From NCBI RefSeq assembly GCF_036053395.1, contig NZ_CP107942.1, positions 8,960,001 through 9,024,000 of the forward strand: a stretch of DNA of 64,000 nt, read 5' to 3'. Position 1 is the first letter of the stretch, and every line of letters starts with the position of its first letter. Source of the stretch: Actinoplanes sp. NBC_00393. GTDB lineage: Bacteria; Actinomycetota; Actinomycetes; Mycobacteriales; Micromonosporaceae. Shown in pieces: positions 50,780 through 60,528 of the stretch. A program made the translations under genes and the position numbers. The notes under the pieces were generated by a model. It was given only the letters and a program-made list of their open reading frames with translations, was not told the origin of the DNA and ran no database searches.

Positions 50780-51970
50780 ATGAACGGCATGGCGCTCAGT
50801 CCCTTTCGCCAGGTGCTGCTCAAGGTGCACAGCCGGTGCAACTTGGCCTGCGACTACTGCTACGTGTATCGCCATGCCGACCAGTCCTGGCGCCGGCGTC
50901 CTCGAATGATGCCGCCGGCCGTGGTCGAGGCGGTCGCCCGTCGGATCGCCGAACACGCAGCCGCCTGGTCGTTGCCCGAGGTCGAGGTGGTCCTGCACGG
51001 CGGTGAACCACTTCTGGGCGGAACCGAGTCACTGGATTTCATCGTCGGCACGGTCCGACGGGCCACCGCCGGAGTGACCGATGTCAGCTTCTCGGTCCAG
51101 ACGAACGGTTTGCTGCTCGACGAGCCGATGCTGGATCTGCTGGACCGCTACGGCATCAGCGTCGGGGTGAGCCTCGACGGCGGCCGGGACGCGACCGACC
51201 GGCATCGTCGTTTCGCCGACGGGCGGGGCAGCTACGGGCTGGTGGCCGATGCGCTCGAACGCCTCCGCGGCCCGCGTTACCAGCATCTGTTCAGTGGTCT
51301 GCTCTGCACGGTCGATGTGCGCAACGACCCGGTCGCGGTCTACGAGGACCTGCTCAGCTTCCAACCGCCCCGTATCGATCTGTTGCTGCCACACGGTAAC
51401 TGGACGACCAGGCCGCCGCTGCGGCCCGACAACGGCGAGACACCGTACGGTGATTGGCTGGTTCGCATTTTCGACCGGTGGTACGACACCCCGCATGGTG
51501 CCGCCATGACCGACATCCGTCTGTTCAGCGCCCTGCTTTCGCTGTTGCTCGGCGGCCGAAGCGGCGTCGAGTCCCTCGGCCTGGACCCGGTCGAGTTCGT
51601 GACGGTGGAGGCGGACGGCGCGATCGAGCAGGGTGACGCGTTGAAAACCGCGGCGGAAGGCCTCGCGGGCACGGGACTGAACGTCTTCGACCACCCCTTC
51701 GATGCCGCGCTGGATCATCCCGGCGTGCGTGCCCGGCAGGAAGGGCTGACCGCGCTCGCGGACGAGTGCCGGCGCTGCCCTCTCGTCCAGGTCTGCGGCG
51801 GCGGCCTGTACGCACATCGCTACCGGGACGGCGCAGGATTCCGGCATCCCACGGTGTTCTGCCCGGACCAGCAGCGGTTGATCAACCACGTGCGTGGCCG
51901 GGTGGAGGCGGACCTGCTCGCGGCCCGCCGCCCGCTTGTCACAGACTCGGCGGGTCGATGTCGCAGTTGA
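50780..51970 (+). CDS. fxsB: FxsB-type radical SAM/SPASM peptide maturase, copy 2
   Basis: 396 residues, GAGGTCCT before the ATG. Closely related to copy 1: [42 protein letters not shown], and [24 protein letters not shown]. It should act on the FANRI peptide encoded 6 bp upstream, although cross-activity between the two maturases is possible. Its 3' end overlaps the convergent fxsT2 gene by 32 bp. Confidence 0.92.
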   Translation: MNGMALSPFRQVLLKVHSRCNLACDYCYVYRHADQSWRRRPRMMPPAVVEAVARRIAEHAAAWSLPEVEVVLHGGEPLLGGTESLDFIVGTVRRATAGVTDVSFSVQTNGLLLDEPMLDLLDRYGISVGVSLDGGRDATDRHRRFADGRGSYGLVADALERLRGPRYQHLFSGLLCTVDVRNDPVAVYEDLLSFQPPRIDLLLPHGNWTTRPPLRPDNGETPYGDWLVRIFDRWYDTPHGAAMTDIRLFSALLSLLLGGRSGVESLGLDPVEFVTVEADGAIEQGDALKTAAEGLAGTGLNVFDHPFDAALDHPGVRARQEGLTALADECRRCPLVQVCGGGLYAHRYRDGAGFRHPTVFCPDQQRLINHVRGRVEADLLAARRPLVTDSAGRCRS

Positions 51971-54900
51971 GGCGCACGCCGGCGCCGACCGCCACGGTGT
52001 TCGAGTGATCGACGCCGAGTTCGGCCTCGGTCAGGGCCTGCACCTGCTCCAGAAGACGCTGACCGGCGACGCGCTCGCCGGCGACGCGCAGACTGATCGC
52101 CAGGTTGTTGCCGGCTGCCAGGGTGTCCGGGTGGGCCTCGCCGAGCACCGCGGTCAGGCGGGCGTACACCTCCTGGTCGATCTCCAGCGCTTCCCGGTGC
52201 GAGCCGCCGTCGAACGCGGCGTTGGCCAGGTTGACCCGGCAGATCAGCGGGTACGGGTGGTGCGGTCCGAGCCGCGCGGTGAGCCGCTCGACGACCTGCT
52301 GAGCCAGGGTTCCTGCGGTGGCGACGTCACCGAGGCGCCGCCGGAAGATCGACACGTTGTTCTGGCAGGCCAGCGTGAACTGGTGGTCGTCACCGAGGAC
52401 CCGGCGGTACTGCTCCCATGCGGTTTCCGCGGTCCGTAGAGCCGTTTCGTCCTCGCCCATGGCGGCCTGATCGCACGCCAGGTTGCTCAGGCAGCCGAGC
52501 GTTTCCGGGTGGTTCTCACCCAGGATGATTCGCATCTGGCCCAACGTGCTCTGGTTGAGCTCCCGTGCCTCGGTCAGCTCGCCCAGTTTGCGCAGAGTCA
52601 CAGCGAGGGTCTTGGCGACCTTAAGCGTTTCGGGATGATTTGCCCCCTGTACTCTTCTCCGTCCTTCCAGGGCTTCTTCGAGCACCCGCCGGGAGTCCCG
52701 GAAACGGCCGACCTCCCGGTAGTCGCGACCGAGGTTCATGCCGGACAGCAGGGCGTAGATGTGATCCGAGCCGAAGACCCGCCGCCGGACCTCGTAAGCT
52801 TGCTCGTCCAGGCGTACCGCGCCGCTCAGGTCGCCGGTCACGAAGAGGGACAGCGCCAGGTTGTTCATCGCGTTGATCGTTCGTTCGTGTTCCTCGCCGA
52901 GTACCCGGATCGAGCGGTCAAGCCCCTCCTGGTCGAGGTCGCGCGCCTCGACGTAGCGGCCCAGACCACGCACGTCCGCCGCCAGGCTGGAGAAGCTGAC
53001 GATCGTGTACGGATGATCGGGCCCGACGCTGGCCATGAGTAGCCGATGCGACTCGCTGTCAGACTCGTGCGCTTCTGCATATCGGGCTGAGTGCCGGATC
53101 GGATTGGCCATCTGCACCCGTAGCCAAAGCAGGGTCAGGTCGTCCTCGCGGGTGCCGGCGGCTTGCCATTCCGCGAGCGCGCGCCGCCCCAATGCCTCGC
53201 TGCCATCCCAGTCGCCGGCCAGCCACAGGTGCCGGACCATGTCGATGACCAGCTGCCGGACGTTCTGGGTCAGCGTCGCGTACGCCTCCGCCGCCTCCAG
53301 ATGCAGGCGGATCTCCCGGTACGTCGGCCACTCGGCCGGGTCGTCCGGGGCCTTCGGGTTGGCCGCGGCCAAGATCTCGTGCACATGCCGCCGGTTCTCC
53401 ACCCGGTCGGCCTCCGGCAGGCCGTCCCTGATCACCGCCTGCACCAGACGGTGCAGCTGGATGCTCTCCTCGGCCGGATCCACCTTCGCCAGCGCATACC
53501 GGCTGATCTCCTGCACCAGCCGGCCCTGCAGCAGCGGCTCTTCCAGGGTCGGGTCGAGCGGCAGCAGCACCGCCGTGAACCTCGGGCTGTAGATCAGCGA
53601 CATCGGGATCGGCTCGGAGCCGAAGAACGCGCAGACCTCCAGCAGCTTTGCCGCCGCAGGCATGATCTGGCGCAGCCGGGACAGGGAGAGCCGCCAGGTA
53701 GCCGCAGCTGACTGCGGGTAGCCGGCCGGCGGCGCGAGGTCGAGCATTTCCGACATCTGGGTGTCGAGCAGCTCGAAATACCGGTCCACGGGCATGGCGG
53801 TGGCGGCCAGCCACGCGCCCGCCTGCTCTACGGCGAGCGGCAGGTCGCCGAGCCGTTCGGCGACGCGGTCGGCGGCGTCCGGCGGCAGCTTCGGGACTCG
53901 CCGGTGCAGCAGCCGCACGCTTTCCTCGCGGGTGAAGACGCCCACCTCGACCGGGGTGGCCAGCGGTGTCCAACCCGCGTTTCGCGAGGTCACCAGGGTG
54001 TGGCCGGGGCCTTGCGGCAGATACTCCCGGATCTCGTCCGGTCCGGTCGCGTTATCAAAGATCAACAGCCAGCGACGGTACGGCTGACCGCGCCGCAGAG
54101 CCTCCAGCACGGCCTGGACCCGTTCCGCGGTGGTCTCGCGGGGTGGCAGGCCCAGCTCGTCGCCGAGCTCGGCCAGGGCGGCGCCGACCAGGCTGGGCTG
54201 CTCGGCGGAGATCCACCAGACCACGTCGTAGTCGGCGGCGAACCGGTGGGCGTACTCGAGAGCGACCTGGGTCTTACCGACGCCGCCGAGACCGTACAGC
54301 GTTTGCGGGACCACCGCGGTGACGCTCGTCGGCAGGCCCTGCCGTAGGCCTTCGAGGAGGCCGGCGCGGCCGGTGAAGGTCGCGTTGCGCGGCGGGACAC
54401 GCCAGATCGGCGGCCGGGTCGCCGGGAAGCGGGTGCCGGATCGGTCGCCGCCGCGCCCGCCGCGCGGCGGGAAAGGCCAGTCGAAGGCGGCGAAGAGCGC
54501 GTCACGCGTACGCCCCTCCGGCAATCCGACGACATCGACCACCGGCCGCTCGGCGAACGGCGGGCCGATCCGGCCGCTGTCCACCCGGATCGGGATCAGC
54601 CCGCGGCCGTCGACGTCGCGTTCCTGTGCCGCGCGCCAGAACTGGGCGGCCTGCGGTGAGCGCACGTAGTCCTGCGAGAGCACAGCCACCACCCGGCCAC
54701 CCGCGTCCAGGTGGGCGCGGACGTCGGTGACGGCGTCCGGCGCGGTCGTCTCGGCGGTCAGGTCCACCTCGCGCAGCGTGACCCGCTGGCCGAGCTCGGT
54801 CAGCTCGTCGGAGATCCAGTCGGCCCAGGCGCGGTCGACCGCGGCGTAGCTGGCGATGACGTCGAAACCCCGTGCGGGCTTCTGCCGTTCGAAGACGGCC

Positions 54901-55859
54901 AGCCAGCGGCGTCTGTCCCGCTCTTCCAGCGGCGGCAGCGCGGTGATCTCGCCGTTGGAGATCAGGGCGGCGAGGCGCTCGAAGGAGGAGAGCAGGGAGT
55001 TCTCCTGGCGGGACCGTTCGCCGAAAACAGCGAGAATCTCCTCGTACGCAAAGAAGGGCTTGTAAGGGATTTCGACCTCGCCCCAGTAAGCGTCGGCGCG
55101 CTCGGGCGGCATCCGGAGCAACCCCTCGAAGCGGTATCGGGCGAGGTCCCGGCCGGCCTCCAGCTTGAGCAGCTCGGCGTCCTCGATGCGCATCGGCACC
55201 GGCAGCATCCGGATCGGCTCGTCGCCGCGCTGCATCAGGATCGACTCGGCCACGGCTGCGGCCCCGTTGATGCTCTGGTCGTTGAGGGTGAAGCAGTTGA
55301 TCACGGTGTCCGGGAGGTTGACCGTGCAGATGCCGGCCGAGTCGCTCAGCCCGGTCCGGCTGTCGATGAGCACGTAGTCGTAGGTGTTGCGGAGGCTCTC
55401 CCGCAGCGCGTCGAGGAAGGCGACGCCGTTGAGCCGCCCGTAGAACGCGGCCCAGTCGAACGTGCTGACCGTGTCGGAGTACGAGCTGTCCTGCTGGCCG
55501 GCCGGCAACAGATCGAGCCCGCCGGGTTTCGGAAAGTTCCAGGTCAGCGAGACGGCCTCGCGTTCCACGTCGGCATACCTGCGATACCAGTCCGGGCCGG
55601 CCGCGTCGGGGCGCTCCTGCATCGCCGCGGTGGCGAAGTCCCGGACCATGTCGATGACGCCACGGGAGCTGCGCAGCATCTTGTCGGTCATGAACGGCCG
55701 GAAGTAGTGGTGCAGGCCGGGTGACTCCAGGTCCCAGTCGACGGCGAGAACCTGCTTGCCGTTGGCGGCCAGGATCCATGCGACGTTCGCCAGTGTCATG
55801 GTCCGGCCGGTGCCGCCCTTGAACGAGTAGAAGGTGACGATGTGTCCGTCCCGGGTCAT
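51939..55859 (-). CDS. FxsT-type NLR-like ATPase (ParA-like, TIR-like, NB-ARC, TPR), copy 2
   Basis: 1306 residues, paralogue of the protein encoded at 46528 with the same order: ParA-like P-loop KGGTGRT (14-20, again Arg), [16 protein letters not shown]-like domain (about 335-470), NB-ARC with GLGGVGKT (523-530), and C-terminal TPRs with NHPETL/EHPDTL-type units. In the TIR-like part the segment [11 protein letters not shown] lacks the glutamate of active TIRs. A strong AGGAGG precedes the ATG. It follows fxsC2 by 8 bp in a two-gene minus-strand unit, and meets fxsB2 tail to tail. Confidence 0.9.
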   Translation of the reverse strand: MTRDGHIVTFYSFKGGTGRTMTLANVAWILAANGKQVLAVDWDLESPGLHHYFRPFMTDKMLRSSRGVIDMVRDFATAAMQERPDAAGPDWYRRYADVEREAVSLTWNFPKPGGLDLLPAGQQDSSYSDTVSTFDWAAFYGRLNGVAFLDALRESLRNTYDYVLIDSRTGLSDSAGICTVNLPDTVINCFTLNDQSINGAAAVAESILMQRGDEPIRMLPVPMRIEDAELLKLEAGRDLARYRFEGLLRMPPERADAYWGEVEIPYKPFFAYEEILAVFGERSRQENSLLSSFERLAALISNGEITALPPLEERDRRRWLAVFERQKPARGFDVIASYAAVDRAWADWISDELTELGQRVTLREVDLTAETTAPDAVTDVRAHLDAGGRVVAVLSQDYVRSPQAAQFWRAAQERDVDGRGLIPIRVDSGRIGPPFAERPVVDVVGLPEGRTRDALFAAFDWPFPPRGGRGGDRSGTRFPATRPPIWRVPPRNATFTGRAGLLEGLRQGLPTSVTAVVPQTLYGLGGVGKTQVALEYAHRFAADYDVVWWISAEQPSLVGAALAELGDELGLPPRETTAERVQAVLEALRRGQPYRRWLLIFDNATGPDEIREYLPQGPGHTLVTSRNAGWTPLATPVEVGVFTREESVRLLHRRVPKLPPDAADRVAERLGDLPLAVEQAGAWLAATAMPVDRYFELLDTQMSEMLDLAPPAGYPQSAAATWRLSLSRLRQIMPAAAKLLEVCAFFGSEPIPMSLIYSPRFTAVLLPLDPTLEEPLLQGRLVQEISRYALAKVDPAEESIQLHRLVQAVIRDGLPEADRVENRRHVHEILAAANPKAPDDPAEWPTYREIRLHLEAAEAYATLTQNVRQLVIDMVRHLWLAGDWDGSEALGRRALAEWQAAGTREDDLTLLWLRVQMANPIRHSARYAEAHESDSESHRLLMASVGPDHPYTIVSFSSLAADVRGLGRYVEARDLDQEGLDRSIRVLGEEHERTINAMNNLALSLFVTGDLSGAVRLDEQAYEVRRRVFGSDHIYALLSGMNLGRDYREVGRFRDSRRVLEEALEGRRRVQGANHPETLKVAKTLAVTLRKLGELTEARELNQSTLGQMRIILGENHPETLGCLSNLACDQAAMGEDETALRTAETAWEQYRRVLGDDHQFTLACQNNVSIFRRRLGDVATAGTLAQQVVERLTARLGPHHPYPLICRVNLANAAFDGGSHREALEIDQEVYARLTAVLGEAHPDTLAAGNNLAISLRVAGERVAGQRLLEQVQALTEAELGVDHSNTVAVGAGVRLNCDIDPPSL

Positions 55860-55867
55860 CTTTCCTC

Positions 55868-57094
55868 CTAGGGGCCGCGCAGGATGGGACGCGGCCGGGT
55901 CTCGCCGGGTGGCCGCCGGCGCACCGGCGCGGTGCGGAACGAGCTGTTCCTCGATCGCTCGAGCACCACTCGCAGGTCTGCACCGAACGACTCGTGGGCC
56001 ACGATGCTGGTCCGAAAGGTGAGGTCCTCGCCCCCGGCCAGCCGGTTGGTGAAGATGTTGCGCAGGGCGTCGGTCAGCTCGCCGAGCTTCTCCTGGGTCT
56101 GCTGGTCGTCCGCATTGGCCGGAACCATCACCGCGGTGATCGTCTCGGCGCCGTACTGATCGCAGCCGGCCAGATCCCGGCGCCGGTTACGCAGCCGGGT
56201 CGCCCACGGATCGACCAGGAGCACCACCAGCTGGCCGGCCGCCGGGGCGGTCTTCAGCCACTTGAGCAGGCTGGGCAGATCCGTCACCACGGCCCGGAAC
56301 TGCCGCTCCTCGGCGATGGCCCGGGCGTACTCGGCGATCGGCCGGTCCAGGGCCGGCCGGTAGGGCGCCCAATCCTCGGCCCGCCGGCCGTAGAACTCGG
56401 TGTGGCGGCCCTGCAGTTCGGGCCCGGACAGATCGGCGCGGGTGGGCGCCGCCACCACGAATCGCACCTGATCCGCGGCCAGTTCCACCACATTGTTCGA
56501 CGGCGGATGGTGGAAGGCGCTCGGAAATTGATCGAAATTCACGTTGTCGGGAGGCGCCGGGATGGATTGCCGGCTGGACCTGACGATGTGCTCGGCGAGC
56601 TCGGTGACGAATTGCAGATAGTCGTCGTGGTGGCGCTGCAACCGGATCAATTGCCGCAGGCCGGCCCGGTGATAGGCCTCCGGCGTGGTGCTGTTCTGAT
56701 ATTGCACGGCGGCGACCACCGGATGCACTTCCTCCGGGGGCAGCCAGAGCAGCGGGAGCAGCGCGGGCGGGACCTGCTGACCGCTCTCCTCCAGCATCTT
56801 CAAGCGGCTGGCGAAGACGCCCCACTCCCGGCCGCACGGTTCGCTGAGCTGGTAGCGGGGCGAGACAAGGGCGACAAAAGTGCGGCAATCGGCCAGCGCA
56901 TGCATCAATTCCCGGGACCAGGTGACCCCGATCGGCATGCTCTGCACGTCCAGGAAGCCGACGTCGGTGTCGGCCGGCAGGCCCGCGTAGGCCCGCACCT
57001 CCACCGAGAGATCCCGGAAGAAGTGCTGGATCACTTCGTCGTCGTCGCTGCGGGCATAACTGAGGAAGAAGTAGTAGTCATGGTTGTCCCGCAA
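55868..57094 (-). CDS. fxsC: FxsC-type TIR-like protein, copy 2
   Basis: 408 residues from a TTG at 57094, chosen because AGGAGGG lies 6 nt before it and [20 protein letters not shown] starts the TIR-like domain directly; an ATG at 57151 would add 19 unlikely residues. TIR motifs: [29 protein letters not shown]. Here C87-G-R-E90 keeps the putative catalytic Glu lost in copy 1. The C-terminal half matches FxsC1 ([14 protein letters not shown], end RPRPILRGP). Co-transcribed with fxsT2. Confidence 0.88.
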   Translation of the reverse strand: MRDNHDYYFFLSYARSDDDEVIQHFFRDLSVEVRAYAGLPADTDVGFLDVQSMPIGVTWSRELMHALADCRTFVALVSPRYQLSEPCGREWGVFASRLKMLEESGQQVPPALLPLLWLPPEEVHPVVAAVQYQNSTTPEAYHRAGLRQLIRLQRHHDDYLQFVTELAEHIVRSSRQSIPAPPDNVNFDQFPSAFHHPPSNNVVELAADQVRFVVAAPTRADLSGPELQGRHTEFYGRRAEDWAPYRPALDRPIAEYARAIAEERQFRAVVTDLPSLLKWLKTAPAAGQLVVLLVDPWATRLRNRRRDLAGCDQYGAETITAVMVPANADDQQTQEKLGELTDALRNIFTNRLAGGEDLTFRTSIVAHESFGADLRVVLERSRNSSFRTAPVRRRPPGETRPRPILRGP

Positions 57095-57231
57095 GCAACC
57101 CTCCTGCCCGACGGCGACCGTGGGTGGCAAACCGCGCCGGCGGATTCCCACTCAGGTCGAGCATGCCGTCAGTATATTCGCCGGGCCGGACTGCGATACA
57201 TCCCTGTCAATACCTACGATCCGGCATCAAA

Positions 57232-58044
57232 TTAAGATCGTCGGTTCTTGATCAACCAGTCCACCGCGAATCCCACGACCTCCGGCAGTGGCAGCAATCG
57301 TGCGGTCGCCGCCCCTACCGGGCCGACCGCGACCGCCCCGGGTCGCTGTTCGAAGTCGGCGCCGAGCTCGTCGAAGCCGTCGATGCTCAACTGGACGCCG
57401 ACGTACCGGACCCAGCGCCGGCCGCTCGGCGTGCTCATCACGCAGGCGTTGTCCCGGGGTGTGCGCCAGGGCAGCCGGTACTCGGCCAGATGCAGGGCGG
57501 TGCACCGGTCGTACCCCACGCCCAGGAGCAGCACGTACGCCCCGGCCGCCTCCAGCGCGGCCAGCGGCGACTCCTCGCCGAGCTCACAGTCGAGATCGTG
57601 GCGCGCGGTCAAGGACTCGGCGCGGGCGCCCACCGCGGCGAACGAGGTCTGCGGATGCGGGCTGCGGGCTGCGCCCGGCCACGTCCGTACGGTCTCCGCG
57701 ATCAGGCCGAGCGACCGGCAGGAGCTGGTCGCCGGGTCGTAGGGCGGCAGGCTGCGGCGGATCGCCGGCCACCACTCGGCCGGGATGGCCGGATCGGCCC
57801 ATCGCGACGGATCACGATTCTCCGGCGTGAAGGCCGGGACGACGAGGGTCCCGCCGGCGCCGAGAACGTCCAACAGAGACAACACGACGGTACGCGCGCC
57901 GCCGCACACCCAGCCGAGCGATCGAAGCGACGAGTGCAGCAGAACGGTCTGTCCGGGACGCAGTCCGAGGCTGCGGAACTGCCGGACCAGGGAGGCACGC
58001 GTCTGTAGGCCCGTCACCATGAGGTCACACGATGTCACGCTCAT
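57232..58044 (-). CDS. AAC(3)-family N-acetyltransferase (aminoglycoside acetyltransferase-like)
   Basis: 270 residues. The AAC(3) fold is clear: LRPGQTVLLHSSLRSLGWV, the GTLVVPAFTP strand, the catalytic-His segment HPQTSFAAVG, and LLLGVGYDRCTALHLAEY. It transfers acetyl from acetyl-CoA to an amino group. Resistance is possible, but AAC(3)-like genes also occur with FxsB-type systems, and this one lies 137 bp upstream of fxsC2 on the same strand, so the substrate may be the RiPP or a related amine. ATG at 58044 is preferred; an upstream ATG lies at the edge of a terminator. Confidence 0.85.
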   Translation of the reverse strand: MSVTSCDLMVTGLQTRASLVRQFRSLGLRPGQTVLLHSSLRSLGWVCGGARTVVLSLLDVLGAGGTLVVPAFTPENRDPSRWADPAIPAEWWPAIRRSLPPYDPATSSCRSLGLIAETVRTWPGAARSPHPQTSFAAVGARAESLTARHDLDCELGEESPLAALEAAGAYVLLLGVGYDRCTALHLAEYRLPWRTPRDNACVMSTPSGRRWVRYVGVQLSIDGFDELGADFEQRPGAVAVGPVGAATARLLPLPEVVGFAVDWLIKNRRS

Positions 58045-58075
58045 CCGGCGGGCGCCATGAGGTCCGGTACCCATG

Positions 58076-58104
58076 GAAACGGCCGCCCCACGGGCGGCCG
58101 TTTC
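58076..58104 (-). terminator. Terminator of the secreted-protein gene at 58120
   Basis: A perfect 13-bp stem, GAAACGGCCGCCC (58076-58088) with GGGCGGCCGTTTC (58092-58104), three-base loop, ending in T residues on the minus strand. It lies 15 bp past the stop of the secreted protein and separates it from the AAC(3) gene. Confidence 0.8.
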
Positions 58105-58119
58105 GTCATGTGGTGCGGA

Positions 58120-59004
58120 TCAGTTGTCGTCGGGGGAGTTGACCGCGTAGGTCGTGCCCGCCGCCGTGCCCGGAACCACCGTGCCGTACTCGTCGGACCC
58201 GGCGTCGACCCGGACCGAGGCGGTGAAGTCGAAGACTGTGCCGGCCGAGTGGAACCAGAACTTGGCGGTGCGCTTCTCGCCGGGCGCCAGCGGCGCCTCG
58301 ACGCAGACGATGTCGTCGATGTGCTTGATCGTCTGCACGCAGTCCTTCCACGCCATGAAGGACGGGTCGCCGCTGCTCGCCGGGAAGGTGACCAGCGGGA
58401 ACTGCTGCGTCTCGGTGCTCAGGTTGGTGACGGTGACCTTCGTCGACCCGTGCCGGATCCCGTAGCGGTCGCGCTCGCCGTAGGTCAGCGGGGTCGCCTT
58501 GATCGAGAAGGTGCCGGTGACCGCCTCGGACGAGACCTTCCAGGTCACGGTGCTGGCGGTGCCGGCCACTGGCGTACCGCTGCTGTCCGAGGCCTGCTCC
58601 AGGCGGGCCTCGCCGGTGCCGGACGGGCGGGCCGCGTTGCTCTGCCAGGGCAGGGCGAGTTCGTACGATGCGCCGGCGGCCAGCGGCTCGGTGATGCAGG
58701 TGGTCTGGGTCGAGTTGCCCGAGAGGTACCGGCAGTTCACGTCGTGCAGCAGGACGTCCCGGTCGTTGCGCGGGAAGGTCAGCTTGGGGAACTCGATGGT
58801 CGTGGTACCGGTGTTGGTGAGGGTGATGGTGTTGCTGCCGTTGCGGGTGCCGTTCAGGTCGGGCTGCCCGTAACGCAGGTCGGTCGCGATGCCGGAGAGA
58901 GCGTCTGCCGGCGCGGCGGCCGCGCCGGCTGCCGGAGCGGCTGCCAGCATGACGCCGGCTACGAGGGTGGCGGCGGTGAGGCCGCGGCGAATCCTGGTGC
59001 GCAA
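58120..59004 (-). CDS. Secreted protein with repeated beta-sandwich-like domains
   Basis: 294 residues from a TTG at 59004, which gives a proper signal peptide (LRTRIRRGLTAATLVAGVML, cleavage near AGAAAA). Two related halves follow: GIATDLRYGQPDLNGTRNGSNTITLTNT...FPKLTFPRND and IKATPLTYGERDRYGIRHGSTKVTVTNL...FPLVTFPASS, each with a Cys pair. These look like duplicated Ig/DUF4232-like extracellular domains. Function unknown. GGGGGA precedes the TTG; no ATG in this frame gives a signal peptide. Confidence 0.72.
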   Translation of the reverse strand: MRTRIRRGLTAATLVAGVMLAAAPAAGAAAAPADALSGIATDLRYGQPDLNGTRNGSNTITLTNTGTTTIEFPKLTFPRNDRDVLLHDVNCRYLSGNSTQTTCITEPLAAGASYELALPWQSNAARPSGTGEARLEQASDSSGTPVAGTASTVTWKVSSEAVTGTFSIKATPLTYGERDRYGIRHGSTKVTVTNLSTETQQFPLVTFPASSGDPSFMAWKDCVQTIKHIDDIVCVEAPLAPGEKRTAKFWFHSAGTVFDFTASVRVDAGSDEYGTVVPGTAAGTTYAVNSPDDN

Positions 59005-59238
59005 AGGTCTTCCCCCATGTTCTTTCGTGGATGGTCTGTCCACCGAGGAGAATCCAAAGGCATCGAAGATCACTTGTGCAACCCGATAGTTGTCGGCACT
59101 AAATCGGGAGGCAGGGGCGGTCCGGGCGGGGGTCGAATCCGCGCTTACCGGCCGCAACCGGAATCGGCGTATCCCGAAAACCGGCCAGCTCAAGCATTGG
59201 GGCGACCCGGCAGGACAGCGGCCCGTACAGTGACCGGC

Positions 59239-60318
59239 ATGCGTACGTCACGCGTCGCGCCGATAGCCGCCGTCCTCATGCTATCGCTCATTTCCGCCGC
59301 GCCGGCTCAGGCCGCTTCGGCCGCGGACACCGCGCCGCCACAACTTCACTCGATCACTTTCACGACGTCGGCGGTGGCCGTTTCGGGCATCCAGACGAAG
59401 TTCGTGGGAGTGCGGGTCCGGTTGACTGACGAGACCGGGGTCGAGCCCCGCGAATACCTGGCGAGCCAGGAACTGGCATCGCCCTGGCTCAAATTCAACG
59501 CCGCGCCGAACAGCTTTGTCCTGCTGCGGCTTGCGGAAGGCACCGAGCAGGACGGGATTTGGACCGGTTCCATCCCGGTCACCTCCGCCTGGAGCGGAAA
59601 GATCGAGCCCATCGGCATCTACGCCGTGGACCGGACCTTTACCAACGAGCTGGAGGGCGATCCGCGGACGCTCGTCGACACGCCCAGCGTGCAGGTGACG
59701 AGTTCCAACCGCCCGGCGCTCGACATGACCTTCTCCCCGGAGCCGCTGCCGAAGGGGAAGTCGGTCACCCAGAAGATCCGGGTGGTGAACACCACCACCG
59801 GCAAGCCGTGGCCCAACCTGCTGATCAAACTCAGCTTCGACAACGGTTGCGTGGAGCCGGGCGCTGAGCAGTCGGTGCGGACACGCGCTGACGGGACGTA
59901 TCAGCGGACCCTCAGTGCCGATCGGGCCCAGTGGCTGCAATGCGCCTGGATTCCGGGGGTCAATCAGCCCACGATGCCGTACCCGATGACGATCATCGCG
60001 TCCGACGGCGGTCACGTCCGCACCGAGCGCTACAAGGTCAGCGTGGTTCCGGCTGCCAAGACGGCCAAGGCCGGCACGACCGTCGCCATCAACGGCAGTG
60101 TCAGTCCCGTGGAGAAGGGCAAGGTCCTTCAGCTGCACCGGCTGTACCCGGACAAGACCTGGCGCAAGGTGAGCACCACCAAGCTGCGCGACAGTGGGCG
60201 CTACACGCTCGCCGCGACCCCGCCGGGTAAGGCCACCTACTCGTACCGGGTGTACGTGCCGGGTGACAACCGGGCGGTGGGCACCATTTCCGCGACCTTC
60301 ACGATCCGCGGCACCTGA
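59239..60318 (+). CDS. Secreted protein of unknown function with C-terminal Ig-like domain
   Basis: 359 residues. Signal peptide (MRTSRVAPIAAVLMLSLISA, cleavage near AQA). The body is predicted all-beta: VGVRVRLTDETGVEP, a TFSPEPLPKGKSVTQKIRVV domain, and a final KAGTTVAINGSVSP...LQLHRLYPDKTWRKV bacterial Ig-like unit resembling the last domain of the frameshifted surface gene near 34000. A TACAGT box about 10 nt before the ATG and no ribosome site suggest a leaderless message. Confidence 0.75.
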   Translation: MRTSRVAPIAAVLMLSLISAAPAQAASAADTAPPQLHSITFTTSAVAVSGIQTKFVGVRVRLTDETGVEPREYLASQELASPWLKFNAAPNSFVLLRLAEGTEQDGIWTGSIPVTSAWSGKIEPIGIYAVDRTFTNELEGDPRTLVDTPSVQVTSSNRPALDMTFSPEPLPKGKSVTQKIRVVNTTTGKPWPNLLIKLSFDNGCVEPGAEQSVRTRADGTYQRTLSADRAQWLQCAWIPGVNQPTMPYPMTIIASDGGHVRTERYKVSVVPAAKTAKAGTTVAINGSVSPVEKGKVLQLHRLYPDKTWRKVSTTKLRDSGRYTLAATPPGKATYSYRVYVPGDNRAVGTISATFTIRGT

Positions 60319-60334
60319 CCGACGGTCACCGAAC

Positions 60335-60369
60335 GCCACCTGGGTCTCCGATGCGGAGGCCCGGGTGGC
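60335..60369 (+). terminator. Hairpin terminator
   Basis: GCCACCTGGGTCTCCG and CGGAGGCCCGGGTGGC (60335-60369) form a long stem with two G-U pairs, followed by a T-containing stretch. It lies 17 nt past the secreted-protein stop and before the nuclease gene. Confidence 0.75.
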
Positions 60370-60528
60370 GTCGTCATTTCCGGGTACCGTACAAAAGCGA
60401 ACAATGGATGGCCGGAAAACGGCTGATCTTACGAAGACCAATGCGTTTCCGTTACCTTCCCGAGAATTGATCGTCATCCGGCTTACCTACGCTCCGGCGG
60501 ATCAACTTCGTTCGGAGGACCTACCTCG

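Noticed and set aside
42666..57094. Prophage or integrative element at tRNA-Arg
   Set aside because: No integrase, excisionase or phage structural gene is visible, and no second copy of the tRNA 3' end was noticed within the window.
60370..60528. PHO box upstream of the nuclease/5'-nucleotidase gene
   Set aside because: GTTACC and CTTACC words occur, but not as 11-bp-spaced GTTCACC direct repeats.
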